The notes below the pieces were generated by a model. The model had not been told where the DNA came from, made no database searches, and saw nothing but the letters and a program-made list of their open reading frames with translations. This document shows, one piece after another, positions 1 through 8,040 of a stretch of DNA of 64,000 nucleotides (within the stretch, counting starts at the first letter, position 1; the number at the start of each line of letters is the position of its first letter). Both the position numbers and the translations under genes were made by a program. Origin of the DNA: Scatosoma sp045127595 (GTDB taxonomy: Bacteria > Bacillota > Clostridia > Christensenellales > Borkfalkiaceae); the NCBI GenBank assembly GCA_045127595.1, contig JBGVQS010000013.1, positions 1 through 64,000 on the forward strand. Reading direction: 5' to 3'.

Positions 1-2874
1 CGTGTTGAGCGCAACCGTTACGCCGTTATCGCTCGCAGAAATAAACCCTGCTTTGCTTTCGGTAAAGATTTGCAAATCTTCTTCCGTCAAAACGACTTCG
101 CTGTCGGTAGGCAATACGAACTGCCCGCCGCCGCGCACCGCGTCTACCACCTGCTTACCGTCGCACGTTGCCAAGAACGCGGAAATCGCGCCAAGCTTTT
201 TACCGTATTTAGGACCAAGCGTTTTGAGCTGCGGTTTCAATTTATAAGAAATGAATTCGCTTGCGTCTTCCGCCGATTTATAAGCCTTGATGTTCAACTC
301 GTCAAGAGCAATCGCTTTTAAGCCTTCATCCAAATCCCCTGCTCTTGCCGTTACAACATACATTTCCGCAAGGGGCTGACGATTTTTCACGTTGCCCGTG
401 TTACGAGCCGCACGGCCAAGATTTACAACGTCGAGTACGGTATCCATCCCCTTTTCAAGCGCTTCGTCCACCATCGCAGCATCGTAAACAGGGAACTCGC
501 AAAGGTGCACCGATTTCGGCGCGTCCTTGAAGAAATTCGGTACAAGATTGAGATACATTTGTTCCGCAATAAACGGCGTATAGGGCGCGGTGAGCTTCGC
601 AAACGTTACAAGCACGTACCAAAGCGTCGTATAAGCCGCCGCCTTGTCTTCCGTCATTTCGCTGCCCCAATATCTATCTCTGCCGCGGCGCACGTACCAG
701 TTGGATAAAATATCCGAAAAATCCTGCAACGCACGCGCGCTGTCCGTGATATTGTATACGGCAAGATTTTTATCCACCGTATCAATCAGCGTGTTCAATT
801 TGGACAAAATCCATTTATCCATCAAGGAAAGCTTGCACTTCTTCAAGTCAAATTCCGCAGGATTGTAGTTATCAATATCCGCATACAAACAGAAGAACGC
901 ATACGTATTCCAAAGCGTGCCCATATACTTTCTCTGCGCTTCGGAAACCGCTTCGGGATAGAAACGCGACGGCAACCACGGCGCGGACGACGTATAGAAA
1001 TACCAACGCACCGCGTCAGCCCCCTGCTTATCAAGCACCGACCAAGGATCGACAACGTTGCCCTTATGCTTGGACATCTTCACGCCGTTTTTATCGTTGA
1101 CGTGTCCTAAAACGATACAGTTTTTAAAGGGCGCTTTATCAAACAACAGCGTGGAAATAACGAGCAACGTATAGAACCAACCGCGCGTTTGATCAACCGC
1201 TTCGGAAATGAAATCCGCAGGGAAGGTTTGATCGAACAAATCCTTATTTTCAAACGGATAATGGTACTGCGCAAACGGCATGGAGCCAGAGTCGAACCAG
1301 CAGTCGATAACCTCGGGCGTGCGAGACATTTTTCCACCGCACTTTGCGCAAGTGCAGGTAAGCTCGTCCAAGTACGGACGGTGCAATTCAATATCCTTCG
1401 GAGCACCCGTCTTTTGCGCGAGTTCTTCACGCGAACCGATCACGTCGATTTCTCCGCAATCGGGACAAACCCATACGGGCAACGGTGTACCCCAATATCT
1501 ATCGCGCGACAAGCCCCAATCGATAACGTTTTCAAGGAAGTTGCCCATACGCCCTTCCTTGATCGTATCAGGCATCCAGTTTACCGAGCGGTTGGTTTCA
1601 ATCAAGCGGTCCTTGATTGCCGTAACCTTGATAAACCAGCTTGAACGAGCGTAATAGATAAGCGGCGTATCGCAGCGCCAACAGAACGGATAGCTGTGTA
1701 AGACTTCCAACGTTTTCAAAAGCAAGCCGCGCGCTTTTAAATCCTTAACGACAGCGGGATCGGCTGCCTGCGCGCCAACGCCCGTAAATTCTCCGCAACC
1801 ACTGGGGAATTTCCCGTCTTCTCCTATGAGCTGTACAACGGGCAAGCCGTAATTCTTCCCAACCTTATAGTCGTCTTCCCCGAACGCAGGCGCGATATGC
1901 ACGACGCCCGTACCGTCGGAGAGCGTTACGTACGTGTCGCAGGTTACGTAATGCGCTTTTTCGCGGTAGTTGAATTTTTCTTTGCCGAACGGATATAACG
2001 GCTCGTATTCCGTATATTCGAACGCTTTCCCCTTTTGCGAAGAAAGCACCTTGTAGCCTTCTTCCCCGAGCACCTTTTCGCGTAAGCCGTCTGCCAAAAT
2101 GTATTTTTCGCCCGTTTCTTCCATTTCTACGGTTACGTAGTCGTAATCGGGGTGCATACAAAGCGCAACGTTAGAGGGCAACGTCCAAGGGGTAGTCGTC
2201 CAAGCGAGAATGTAGGTGTTTTCCGCATTCTTCACCTTGAATTTTACAAACGCCGTCATTTGCTTGACGTCTTTATACCCCTGCGCAACTTCGTGGGAAG
2301 AAAGCGCCGTTCCGCAACGAGGGCAATAGGGCACGATTTTATGCCCCTTATACAAAAGCCCTTTCTTGTGGATTTCCTTTAACGCCCACCACTCCGATTC
2401 GATATAGTCGTCGTGATAGGTTACGTAGGGATTGTCCATATCGCACCAATACCCGACGCGGTCGGACATTTGTTTCCATTCGTTGGTGTACTGCCAAACG
2501 GATTTCTTACATTCCTTGATGAACGGCTCGATACCGTAGCTTTCAATCCCCGACTTATTTTCCATACCGAGCTTCTTTTCGACTTCAAGCTCCACGGGCA
2601 AGCCGTGCGTATCCCACCCCGCTTTCCTCAAAACGTGGTTGCCTTTCATGGTCTTATAACGGGGTACGATATCTTTCATAACGCGGGTTAAAATATGCCC
2701 GATATGCGGTTTTCCGTTTGCTGTCGGAGGCCCATCGTAGAAAGAAAATTCTTCTTTGCCTTCCGTTGCTTTCATACTCGCTTCAAACACTTTGTTTTCG
2801 TTCCAATAGGTAACGATTTCCTTTTCACGTTCCACAAAGTTAAGCGAAGTGTCCACTTTCTTGTACATAGACAT
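1..2874 (-). CDS. ileS: Isoleucyl-tRNA synthetase, C-terminus cut by the window edge
   Basis: Charges tRNA-Ile with isoleucine in the cytoplasm. The class I signature PHIGH lies near residue 48 and KMSKHKGNVVDPW is encoded near 1040-1080. The segment GWDTHGLPVE is typical of the eukaryote-like (type 2) IleRS branch, which is often insensitive to mupirocin; the phenotype is inference. Cysteine pairs near PYCPRCGTAL suggest a zinc site in the editing region. The ATG at 2874 is chosen because an AAGGAG ribosome site sits about 8 nt upstream; a second ATG two codons in is less well placed. About 958 codons are visible, so perhaps the last 70-80 residues are missing. Expression is controlled by the T-box leader directly upstream. 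Confidence 0.97.
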   Translation of the reverse strand, partial: MSMYKKVDTSLNFVEREKEIVTYWNENKVFEASMKATEGKEEFSFYDGPPTANGKPHIGHILTRVMKDIVPRYKTMKGNHVLRKAGWDTHGLPVELEVEKKLGMENKSGIESYGIEPFIKECKKSVWQYTNEWKQMSDRVGYWCDMDNPYVTYHDDYIESEWWALKEIHKKGLLYKGHKIVPYCPRCGTALSSHEVAQGYKDVKQMTAFVKFKVKNAENTYILAWTTTPWTLPSNVALCMHPDYDYVTVEMEETGEKYILADGLREKVLGEEGYKVLSSQKGKAFEYTEYEPLYPFGKEKFNYREKAHYVTCDTYVTLSDGTGVVHIAPAFGEDDYKVGKNYGLPVVQLIGEDGKFPSGCGEFTGVGAQAADPAVVKDLKARGLLLKTLEVLHSYPFCWRCDTPLIYYARSSWFIKVTAIKDRLIETNRSVNWMPDTIKEGRMGNFLENVIDWGLSRDRYWGTPLPVWVCPDCGEIDVIGSREELAQKTGAPKDIELHRPYLDELTCTCAKCGGKMSRTPEVIDCWFDSGSMPFAQYHYPFENKDLFDQTFPADFISEAVDQTRGWFYTLLVISTLLFDKAPFKNCIVLGHVNDKNGVKMSKHKGNVVDPWSVLDKQGADAVRWYFYTSSAPWLPSRFYPEAVSEAQRKYMGTLWNTYAFFCLYADIDNYNPAEFDLKKCKLSLMDKWILSKLNTLIDTVDKNLAVYNITDSARALQDFSDILSNWYVRRGRDRYWGSEMTEDKAAAYTTLWYVLVTFAKLTAPYTPFIAEQMYLNLVPNFFKDAPKSVHLCEFPVYDAAMVDEALEKGMDTVLDVVNLGRAARNTGNVKNRQPLAEMYVVTARAGDLDEGLKAIALDELNIKAYKSAEDASEFISYKLKPQLKTLGPKYGKKLGAISAFLATCDGKQVVDAVRGGGQFVLPTDSEVVLTEEDLQIFTESKAGFISASDNGVTVALNT

Positions 2875-3163
2875 ATGCGTTTTCTCCTTTGGAGTATTTT
2901 ATTTTAAAAATAAAAAGCTATCGTGCTTTGGAAAACACAATAGCTAAAAAAGCCGTAGTTTATAACCACCAAAACAAACCGTCATTTGCCGCCAAGGATA
3001 ACGGGTCGCGACCCCGTACAAGACTACTCGTTGCCTTTCGCCTGTCAGCTTATAAGGTGATATTTTTTACGAGCCCCTTCTCCCTTTCACCGTAACGGGA
3101 TTTCTCTTTGCGTCGGCTTGCCGTAAAAACGTTGTCCTTATTCAAACGCCTTTCTTTCTATTT
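2875..3163 (-). promoter_or_regulatory. T-box riboswitch (tRNA-Ile sensing) in the ileS leader
   Basis: Read on the minus strand, the leader shows T-box landmarks in the right order. There is a GGTGAAAGGG distal stem I element, then an ATC isoleucine codon in a specifier loop (3059-3061), the conserved GAGTAG end of stem I, a GC-rich stem followed by CGTTATCC, and a GGTGG...CTACGG antiterminator bulge region (2952-2972). A terminator hairpin lies just before the start codon. Uncharged tRNA-Ile is expected to stabilise the antiterminator and turn on ileS. The family is well established; this instance was identified by eye from motif order and the matching specifier codon. Confidence 0.87.
2900..2945 (-). 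terminator. Rho-independent attenuator of the ileS T-box
   Basis: A 10-bp stem (arms AGCTATTGTG and CACGATAGCT) is followed on the minus strand by TTTTTATTTTT. It lies between the T-box sequence and the ileS ribosome site, as expected for the OFF structure. Confidence 0.88.
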
Positions 3164-3169
3164 TTTATT

Positions 3170-3198
3170 ATTATACCTTATTTTTTTTCGTTTGTAAA
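3170..3198 (-). promoter_or_regulatory. Sigma-A promoter of ileS
   Basis: TTTACA (3193-3198) and a perfect TATAAT (3170-3175) are separated by 17 bp on the minus strand, about 300 nt upstream of the ileS start, leaving room for the T-box leader. Confidence 0.85.
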
Positions 3199-3227
3199 GC
3201 GAATTGAGTAATATTTTTTGATTTTTA

Positions 3228-3458
3228 TCAACCGAACAAGCCTTTACGAAGCTCAATCGAAAGCACCGTCATGCCCGTGCCCTCGAACACGCTTTTTATC
3301 CGTTCATCGGATACCTGCCCGTCGCATTCGATAAAAATCAGCCCTTTTTTATAGTTCCCCTTCGCCGCCGTGATTCCGTCTAACAGAGCAAGCTTGACCG
3401 CCATTTGCTCCGCGCATCGCTGACAGCATAAATCGTCTACTTTTATCGTCTTTTTCAT
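3228..3458 (-). CDS. Small heavy-metal-associated (HMA) domain protein
   Basis: A 76-residue stand-alone ferredoxin-like HMA fold, as in CopZ-type copper chaperones and the N-terminal domains of metal ATPases. The metal loop reads DLCCQRCAEQM, which contains a CxxC pair with an extra cysteine in front. The role is probably metal binding or delivery in the cytoplasm. It follows the aspS terminator and precedes the ileS promoter, so it seems to be a single-gene unit. No convincing ribosome site separates the ATG at 3458 from one two codons earlier (3464). No copper ATPase is adjacent, so the partner is unknown; the cadA-like pump at 57-59 kb is far away. Confidence 0.75.
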   Translation of the reverse strand: MKKTIKVDDLCCQRCAEQMAVKLALLDGITAAKGNYKKGLIFIECDGQVSDERIKSVFEGTGMTVLSIELRKGLFG

Positions 3459-3513
3459 AATCATTTACATTGTTTTGCAAAACAAAGCACTTATTAAAAC
3501 TTTTTGCTATAAA

Positions 3514-3546
3514 GTAGAAAAACGGTCGGCAGTACACCAACCGTTT
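3514..3546 (-). terminator. Terminator downstream of aspS
   Basis: On the minus strand a 10-bp stem (AAACGGTTGG with CCGACCGTTT) closes a 7-nt loop and runs into a T-rich stretch, just past the aspS stop codon. Confidence 0.75.
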
Positions 3547-3553
3547 CTTTCGT

Positions 3554-4885
3554 TTACGGAGATACGCGGTTGATATCTCTGGGGAACATCGTCGCTTCGC
3601 GGACGTTCTTCGCGCCGAGAAGGTGCATCGTCAATCTTTCCAAACCGATGCCCAAACCGCCGTGGGGAGGCGCGCCGTATTTATGCAGCATAAGATACGT
3701 CGCGAATTCTTCGGGATTCATGCCCAATTTTTCCATCTTTGCCACCTGTTCGTTGTAATCGTGAACACGCTGACCGCCGGAAGTAATTTCCAAGCCCCTG
3801 AACAACAAGTCGAACGACAGCGTATATTCGGGATCTTCGGGATCGTCCATCGTATAGAAAGGACGCTTTTTGGACGGATAATGGGTAATGAAAATAAAGT
3901 CGGAATTAAACTGCTTTTTCGCATATTTCCCCAAAATTTGTTCTTCTTCGGGATCAAAGTCCTTCATATCCGACGGCTGATATTTAAACTTCTTCATGAT
4001 AATTTCTTTCGCTTCCATGAATTTCAGCACGGGGATTTCCGTAATTTCGGGAATTTCAATATGGAGAAGCTCCACTTCCGTTTTATATTCCGTTTTCAAA
4101 AGGTTCATGATATATTTGAGCGCGCCCGTTTCCATGTTCATAATGTCTTCAAAGCTATCGATAAAGCCCATTTCAAAGTCCATGGAAATGTATTCGTTCA
4201 AATGGCGGCTCGTGTCATGATGTTCCGCGCGGAATACGGGCGCGATTTCAAACACTTTTTCATACACGGCAACCATTGCTTGCTTATAAAGCTGTGGGGA
4301 TTGCGCAAGATATACCTGCTTTCCAAAATAATCGAGCTTGAAGACGTTCGTGCCCCCCTCTGCCCCTGCAAAATTGATTTTCGGGGAGTGGATTTCGGTA
4401 AAGCCTTGGAGAGAAAGGAACTCTCTAAAACCGCGCTGAATACCTTCCTGCAATTTAAAAATCGCACGTTCCTTGGGATTACGCAAGGTTACGGGACGGT
4501 AATCGAGCTTCGTCGAAAGGTCGCAATTTACCTGTTTTTTCGTAATAACGACGGGCGGAATTTCCGCAGGGTGAGACAAAAGCTCGATGTTATGAATCTG
4601 TAATTCGTAACGTTTAGAGCCGTCCTTCGTTTCGCCTGCAACGACTTTCCCCGTGATTTTCGCAGCGCATTCTTCTTTCACGTCTTCGCTCATGCGATAA
4701 TCGGAAAAGCTTTCCGCATATACGCATTGAATCGTTTCACGCGCCGTGCGCACAATGACAAATGCAAAATCCGACATCATACGAATGTTGTGGATCGTGC
4801 CTTTGATGGTGATAATTTCGTTTTCGTGTTTCTCAAAATCCGCAAACGATACCGTCGTGGATTTCATTTCGCCTGTAATGGACAT
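3554..4885 (-). CDS. aspS: Aspartyl-tRNA synthetase, short archaeal/eukaryotic-like type
   Basis: A class IIb synthetase of 443 residues. An N-terminal OB anticodon-binding domain (about 20-110) is followed by the class II core, with motif 2 as FRAEHHDTSRHLNEY and motif 3 near the C-terminus as GLGIGLERLTM. The end FPRDINRVSP matches the archaeal-type AspRS ending. Bacterial AspRS is about 590 residues with a GAD insertion, which is absent here. Archaeal-type AspRS in bacteria is often non-discriminating and makes Asp-tRNA-Asn for GatCAB amidation; that is a family expectation, not something seen here. A GGGAGA ribosome site precedes the ATG at 4885. AsnRS is the main alternative identity. 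Confidence 0.88.
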   Translation of the reverse strand: MSITGEMKSTTVSFADFEKHENEIITIKGTIHNIRMMSDFAFVIVRTARETIQCVYAESFSDYRMSEDVKEECAAKITGKVVAGETKDGSKRYELQIHNIELLSHPAEIPPVVITKKQVNCDLSTKLDYRPVTLRNPKERAIFKLQEGIQRGFREFLSLQGFTEIHSPKINFAGAEGGTNVFKLDYFGKQVYLAQSPQLYKQAMVAVYEKVFEIAPVFRAEHHDTSRHLNEYISMDFEMGFIDSFEDIMNMETGALKYIMNLLKTEYKTEVELLHIEIPEITEIPVLKFMEAKEIIMKKFKYQPSDMKDFDPEEEQILGKYAKKQFNSDFIFITHYPSKKRPFYTMDDPEDPEYTLSFDLLFRGLEITSGGQRVHDYNEQVAKMEKLGMNPEEFATYLMLHKYGAPPHGGLGIGLERLTMHLLGAKNVREATMFPRDINRVSP

Positions 4886-4922
4886 AATTTTTTATTCTCC
4901 CTATGGAAAATTTCCAACTATC

Positions 4923-4951
4923 ATTTTAATACATTTGACAAAAAAAAGCAA
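4923..4951 (-). promoter_or_regulatory. Sigma-A promoter of aspS, interleaved with the pdxY promoter
   Basis: TTGCTT (4946-4951) and TAAAAT (4923-4928) with a 17-bp spacer on the minus strand. Its -35 lies inside the spacer of the divergent pdxY promoter. Confidence 0.65.
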
Positions 4952-4963
4952 GGGTTTTATAAT
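4935..4963 (+). promoter_or_regulatory. Consensus sigma-A promoter of pdxY
   Basis: TTGACA (4935-4940), a 17-bp spacer and TATAAT (4958-4963), 37 bp before the pdxY start codon. Both hexamers are perfect consensus. Confidence 0.9.
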
Positions 4964-5000
4964 AGAGTTATAAAAAATTTTGTTCGGGAGAGAAATCAAA

Positions 5001-5834
5001 ATGCGCGTTCTTGCCATCAACGACGTTTCCTGCGTGGGAAAATGTTCCTTAACGGTAACCTTGCCGATTTTATCCGCTTGCGGAATCGAATGCAACGTTT
5101 TACCGACGGCGTTGCTCTCCACGCACACGGGCGGCTTCACGGGGTATACCTTTCACGATTTAACGCAGGAAATCCCCGCCATTTTGGCGCACTGGAAAAC
5201 GCTTGGATTGCAGTTCGACTATATTTGCAGCGGCTATCTTGGAAGCATTGAACAAATTGAAACGGTCGCGCATATCAAAAAAACCTTCTTAAAAAAGGAC
5301 GGTTTGTTTATCGTCGATCCCGTTATGGGAGACAGCGGAAAGCTGTACGCAGGGTTCACGGAAGCTTTCGTTGAGAAAATGCGCGAGCTTTGTTCGATTG
5401 CCGACTATATCCTGCCCAACGTAACCGAAGCTTGCTATTTATCGGGCGTCCCCTATCCCTTGACGAAAGAGAGCGCAAAAACCGCTTTGCAAACCCTGCA
5501 AAGGCTTTGTCCTCGCCCGATTATTACGGGAATTACGCAAAAGGACGGCGTTTCCGTTTGCTATACCGACGAGTTAGGGAATTCTAAATTCTATTCCCAT
5601 GAAAACGTAGAAGGCTTTTTCTGCGGTGCGGGAGACGTATTCACTTCGGCGTTTCTCGGCGCGCTCGCTTGCGGAAAGTCGGAAGAAAACGCGGTCAAGC
5701 TCGCGTCCGATTTCGCGGCGGCGGCTATACGGCGTTCGGCTAAGGAAGTCCAAGACAAGCGTTATGGGCTGCCCTTTGAAAAGGAAATCTTTTCCTTCCT
5801 GAAAAATTTGCGCGCAACCCCCTCAATCCGTTGA
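5001..5834 (+). CDS. pdxY: Pyridoxal/pyridoxamine kinase
   Basis: A 277-residue ribokinase-fold enzyme that phosphorylates B6 vitamers in the salvage route to pyridoxal 5'-phosphate. The N-terminus NDVSCVGKCSLTVTLPIL and the segment LSTHTGGF match the PdxK/PdxY substrate region. IVDPVMGDSGK lies in mid-protein, and GAGDVFTSAFLGAL near the C-terminus carries the catalytic aspartate of the anion hole. The ATG at 5001 follows a GGGAGA ribosome site; an ATG 21 nt upstream lacks one. It is the only protein gene on this strand for several kilobases. Its stop codon overlaps the -35 box of the downstream RNA gene. The exact vitamer preference cannot be read from the sequence. Confidence 0.88.
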   Translation: MRVLAINDVSCVGKCSLTVTLPILSACGIECNVLPTALLSTHTGGFTGYTFHDLTQEIPAILAHWKTLGLQFDYICSGYLGSIEQIETVAHIKKTFLKKDGLFIVDPVMGDSGKLYAGFTEAFVEKMRELCSIADYILPNVTEACYLSGVPYPLTKESAKTALQTLQRLCPRPIITGITQKDGVSVCYTDELGNSKFYSHENVEGFFCGAGDVFTSAFLGALACGKSEENAVKLASDFAAAAIRRSAKEVQDKRYGLPFEKEIFSFLKNLRATPSIR

Positions 5835-5859
5835 CAAACGCGCGCACGCAAGGTATAAT
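5831..5859 (+). promoter_or_regulatory. Consensus promoter of the 6S-like RNA
   Basis: TTGACA (5831-5836), 17 bp, TATAAT (5854-5859). It starts within the pdxY stop codon and no open reading frame with a ribosome site follows. Confidence 0.87.
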
Positions 5860-5865
5860 GAAAGC

Positions 5866-6042
5866 ACAATCTGCGGTGTTCGGAGTTCGGCGTTTATGCG
5901 GAATCCACAGTATTTATTCGGGAGCGGTCATTCGTGGCGATAGGCAAGGTCTGCATTGCGGAAAGTCCGATGCGTCAAGATGCGGCACCCACCTGCTTTT
6001 TGCGGGTTCACCCTTCGCTGAGGTGCGGCACAGGCGGATTAT
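5866..6042 (+). ncRNA. ssrS: Probable 6S RNA
   Basis: An untranslated unit of about 180 nt lies between a consensus promoter and a strong terminator. Its 5' end AATCTGCGGTGTTCG can pair with its 3' end GAGGTGCGGCACAGGCGGATT in interrupted fashion: AATCTGC with GCGGATT, GTG with CAC, CGGCG with CGCTG. This gives the long irregular closing stem and open bubble expected of 6S RNA, which binds sigma-A RNA polymerase as a promoter mimic. An internal hairpin (GCATTGCGGA...TCCGATGC) forms a terminal arm. The GTGTTCG and GTGCGGC stretches resemble 6S consensus regions. I considered SRP RNA and RNase P RNA and found neither signature. Ends are estimated. Confidence 0.7.
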
Positions 6043-6082
6043 TTTGAAAATACACCGATTTTTCGATAAAATCGGCAAACGA

Positions 6083-6110
6083 AAAGGACGGTTTTCACCG
6101 TCCTTTTTTT
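6083..6110 (+). terminator. Terminator of the 6S-like RNA, possibly also used by kdgK
   Basis: AAAGGACGG and CCGTCCTTT arms around a TTTTCA loop, followed on the plus strand by a run of seven T. On the minus strand the T run is shorter, so use by kdgK is possible but weaker. Confidence 0.85.
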
Positions 6111-6124
6111 GTACCGTTTCACGA

Positions 6125-7147
6125 TTATCTTTGCACTCTGCCGCTCGCGTCGCCGCCCGCCAAATTGTTGACTTCCGCAACGCTGACAAGATTATAATCC
6201 CCTTCAACCGAATGCTTTAAGCAGCTTGCCGCAACTGCGAACTCGATTGCCTGCTGCGGTTCTTTTCCGTTCACAAGCGAATAGATCAAGCCACCGCCAA
6301 AGCTGTCGCCGCCGCCGACTCTGTCAACGATATGCATGGAATATTTCTTCGAGAAATACGCTTCGCCGCCCGTGTACAGCATACCCGACCAATCGTTGTC
6401 GTTCGCGCTCTTGCTTTCGCGAAGGGTGATCGCAACCCCTTTAAAGCCGAAACGGTCGGTCAGCTTCTTCGCAACCGAAATATACCCTTCTCTGTTCAGC
6501 TTACCGCCGTAAATGTCGGTGTTATCCGCTTCGATACCGAATACGTCTTTCGCGTCTTCTTCGTTCGCGATACAGTAATCGATATATTGACAAAGCTCGC
6601 CCATGACCGCGCCTGCTTTTTCTTTCGACCAAAGCTTTTTACGGAAGTTCAAATCGCAGGAAATCGTGATATTTTTCGCTTTTGCAGCCTTACAAGCTTC
6701 CACGCAAATTTCCGCAACCTCATCGGAAAGTGCGGGCGTAATCCCCGTGAAATGAAACCATTCCGCGCCGTCGAAAATCTTTTCCCAATCGAAATCCGCT
6801 TTCTTTGCCATCGCGATTGCGGAATACGCTCTGTCGTAAATAACCTTTGAGGGGCGTTGAGACGCGCCTTTTTCACAATAATAGATACCTACTCTTTCGC
6901 CGCCGCGAACGATCAACGACGTATCTACCCCGTATTTACGCAAGGAATTTACCGCCGATTGTCCGATTTCGTGCGCAGGCAATTTAGAAACGAACGCCGC
7001 GTGCATACCGTAGTTTGCAAGGGAAACGGCTACGTTTGCTTCCGCGCCGCCAAACGTCGCTTGATATTTTTCGCTCTGCACAAAACGAAGATACCCTTCG
7101 GGGGCAAGCCGCAACATCAATTCGCCAAAGGTTACAATCTTTTTCAT
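6125..7147 (-). CDS. kdgK: 2-keto-3-deoxygluconate kinase (PfkB family)
   Basis: Phosphorylates 2-keto-3-deoxygluconate to KDPG, the substrate of the aldolase encoded in the same operon. The 340-residue protein has the PfkB N-terminal sugar-binding segment (GGAEANVAVSLANYG, about 33-47) and the C-terminal signature DRVGGGDSFGGGL (about 287-299), whose second aspartate is the catalytic base. The family alone would not fix the substrate; co-location with uxaC and eda does. The ATG follows a GGAGAAA ribosome site and 29 nt separate it from yitT. It is the last gene of the uxaC-eda-yitT-kdgK unit. Confidence 0.88.
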   Translation of the reverse strand: MKKIVTFGELMLRLAPEGYLRFVQSEKYQATFGGAEANVAVSLANYGMHAAFVSKLPAHEIGQSAVNSLRKYGVDTSLIVRGGERVGIYYCEKGASQRPSKVIYDRAYSAIAMAKKADFDWEKIFDGAEWFHFTGITPALSDEVAEICVEACKAAKAKNITISCDLNFRKKLWSKEKAGAVMGELCQYIDYCIANEEDAKDVFGIEADNTDIYGGKLNREGYISVAKKLTDRFGFKGVAITLRESKSANDNDWSGMLYTGGEAYFSKKYSMHIVDRVGGGDSFGGGLIYSLVNGKEPQQAIEFAVAASCLKHSVEGDYNLVSVAEVNNLAGGDASGRVQR

Positions 7148-7176
7148 AGTTATTTCTCCATTATATAATTATTTTT

Positions 7177-8040
7177 TTAATCGTCGTTTCCAAGCTGTTT
7201 AAAGCCTTTTCCGCGCACTTCCGCGGAGTCGTTCACAATAATAAACGCATTTTCGTCCACGTCTTTCACAATTTGCTTTAATTGTGTAAGCTGATGGTTC
7301 TTTACGCAAGTAAGCAGCACGTTTCTTTCCTTTTGCGTATACATACCCTCGCCGTTGAGCATGGTAATGCCGCGTGGACTGTTTTTCAAAAGCACGTCGG
7401 AAATTTCCTTTCCCTTATCCGTGATAATGATACACAGCTTGGATTTATCCAACCCAACGAGAATCATTTCCGAAATTTTGGTACTGCCGAAAATTACAAT
7501 CAACGCATGAAACATATTCGACGGGTTTTTCAAGAAAATCGCGCCGAGCACGACAATAATCCCGTCCAAAATTCCTACGCATACAGGGATACTGATAAAG
7601 CGCGCCACTCGATTGATCAATCTACCCAAAAGTTCCGTACCGCCGCTAGAAAACTGATATCGCACAAACAAGCCGATCCCCACGCCTTGGCAAATACCGC
7701 CGTACAGCGCCGCCAAAATCCCGTCTTCCGTCAGGGGGGGACAAAGCGCCAACAAATCGGTAACGACGCTGAGCGTCGCAATCGTTATCAAACAACGGAA
7801 AATAAATTTCCAGCCTTGAAACTTAATCGCCAAAATCAAAATCGGCAAATTGATTGCAATAATCAAAATCCCCACGGAGATTTTATCATACAGGATATTG
7901 ATGAGTACCGCAAGACCGCTGATACCGCCGGCTACGACGGAATTCGGTGCGAGAAACAAGCTCGTGCTAGCGCCGTAAAACAAACAGCCGACCAGCATGA
8001 ACAAATACCCTTTTGCTTCTTCCCAAATTTTTTTACTCAT
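7177..8040 (-). CDS. YitT-family membrane protein (DUF161 + DUF2179)
   Basis: A 287-residue protein with about five to six N-terminal transmembrane helices (residues about 10-190; the segment FLAPNSVVAGGISGLAVLIN is characteristic of YitT) and a soluble C-terminal DUF2179 domain (about 215-275). Its biochemical function is not established. It begins inside the eda coding region (8-bp overlap, ribosome site GGAGAAAT within the eda 3' end), so translation is probably coupled. Its position inside a hexuronate operon suggests a link to sugar-acid metabolism or transport; this is inference only. Confidence 0.85.
   Translation of the reverse strand: MSKKIWEEAKGYLFMLVGCLFYGASTSLFLAPNSVVAGGISGLAVLINILYDKISVGILIIAINLPILILAIKFQGWKFIFRCLITIATLSVVTDLLALCPPLTEDGILAALYGGICQGVGIGLFVRYQFSSGGTELLGRLINRVARFISIPVCVGILDGIIVVLGAIFLKNPSNMFHALIVIFGSTKISEMILVGLDKSKLCIIITDKGKEISDVLLKNSPRGITMLNGEGMYTQKERNVLLTCVKNHQLTQLKQIVKDVDENAFIIVNDSAEVRGKGFKQLGNDD

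Noticed and set aside
3623..4603. A 326-codon plus-strand frame opposite aspS
   Set aside because: Antisense shadow; the minus strand has a complete class II synthetase.
5866..6042. RNase P RNA or SRP RNA as identity of the RNA gene
   Set aside because: GGAAAGTCCG recalls RNase P, but the unit is far too short and lacks its other conserved blocks. The SRP GGAAGCAGC tetraloop region is absent.
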